Shown here piece after piece: positions 63,939 to 64,000 of a stretch of 64,000 nucleotides of DNA (position 1 is the first letter of the stretch; each line of letters begins with the position of its first letter). The position numbers were made by a program, and so were the translations under genes. Under the pieces are notes generated by a model, which worked only from the letters and a program-made list of their open reading frames with translations, made no database searches and had not been told where the DNA came from. The DNA is from UBA4416 sp964543545 (GTDB taxonomy: Bacteria > Bacteroidota > Bacteroidia > B-17B0 > Aurantibacillaceae), in assembly GCA_964543545.1 (NCBI GenBank), contig CAZIYT010000005.1, positions 124,001 through 188,000 of the forward strand, in the 5' to 3' direction.

Positions 63939-64000
63939 TTAGAAGCTTGGAACCTGCGCCCCGATTGTTTTTTTATCGTTTACCATGTTAAAGATGAGCA
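63939..64000 (-). CDS. PorP/SprF-family protein, C-terminal end, partial
   Basis: The minus strand from base 64000 reads LIFNMVNDKKTIGAQVPSF and a stop at 63939-63941. This aligns with the end of the other PorP protein in the window (LIFSLVKDKAPVNFLSPRF). Only about 20 codons are visible. The gene sits 12 bp before the OmpA gene, completing the second porP-ompA module. Confidence 0.8.
   Translation of the reverse strand, partial: LIFNMVNDKKTIGAQVPSF

Overview
The window is a chromosomal stretch of a Bacteroidota bacterium. Marks of the phylum include an FabZ end followed by lpxA, PorP/SprF and OmpA-type partners of the type IX secretion system (T9SS), secreted proteins with type A and gliding-motility (type B) sorting tails, NarL- and LytTR-type two-component systems, start codons without clear Shine-Dalgarno sites, and many short extragenic palindromes. 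A Chitinophagales- or Sphingobacteriales-like soil or freshwater organism is my inference; no rRNA is present to settle it.

Layout. 0-4 kb: lipid A genes (fabZ end, lpxA), trpS, a T9SS cargo protein and a small membrane protein. 4.1-9.9 kb: a complete tripartite RND efflux operon (adaptor lipoprotein, HAE1 pump, TolC-like lipoprotein). 10-12.1 kb: a membrane glycosyltransferase with a degenerate sugar-transferase tail. 12.2-12.8 kb: tRNA-Arg(TCT) preceded by a collapsed tRNA-like copy carrying a palindrome, then a cluster of GCTCC/GGAGC palindromes. 12.8-16.6 kb: DinB-like, VOC, an RsmH2-type methyltransferase, a second VOC protein and an AraC regulator. 16.8-20.6 kb: a translationally coupled pair, a membrane-anchored trypsin-like protease and a large exported protein of unknown function. 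20.7-22.5 kb: an RNA repair pair (HD-Pnk end-healing enzyme plus ATP-dependent RNA ligase). 22.8-31.5 kb: an MmpS-like lipoprotein, a TPR histidine kinase with its NarL regulator, a GAF-PP2C phosphatase, a VOC protein, a Thr/Ser-rich secreted protein, small membrane proteins and an orphan NarL regulator. 31.5-37.6 kb: an OmpA / PorP / giant Ig-repeat adhesin operon.

38.4-45.2 kb holds a five-gene overlapping operon that I read as a MoxR-vWA-beta-propeller ternary system: AAA+ MoxR ATPase, vWA/propeller protein, a TPR protein and two small companion proteins. 45.4-51.3 kb is accessory: a TonB-C-like protein, an Mrr endonuclease, an exported protein plus an internally duplicated lipoprotein, a 22-unit array of degenerate 21-bp repeats, and a LytTR regulator operon with possible operators. 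51.8-57.3 kb: a LytTR response regulator with its propeller-type histidine kinase, then a GNAT-nitrilase fusion. 57.5-57.8 kb: a composite palindromic repeat. 58-64 kb: SRPBCC, Crp/Fnr, a small exported protein, a beta-lactamase-family hydrolase, a DUF3050 protein, and a second OmpA/PorP module running off the end.

The strongest candidates for new biology are the protease/exported-protein pair, the MoxR ternary operon, the 21-bp array and the palindrome-bearing tRNA-like copy. The HD-Pnk/ligase pair is a known type of RNA repair cassette. All assignments come from reading motifs by eye; no search or structure prediction was run.
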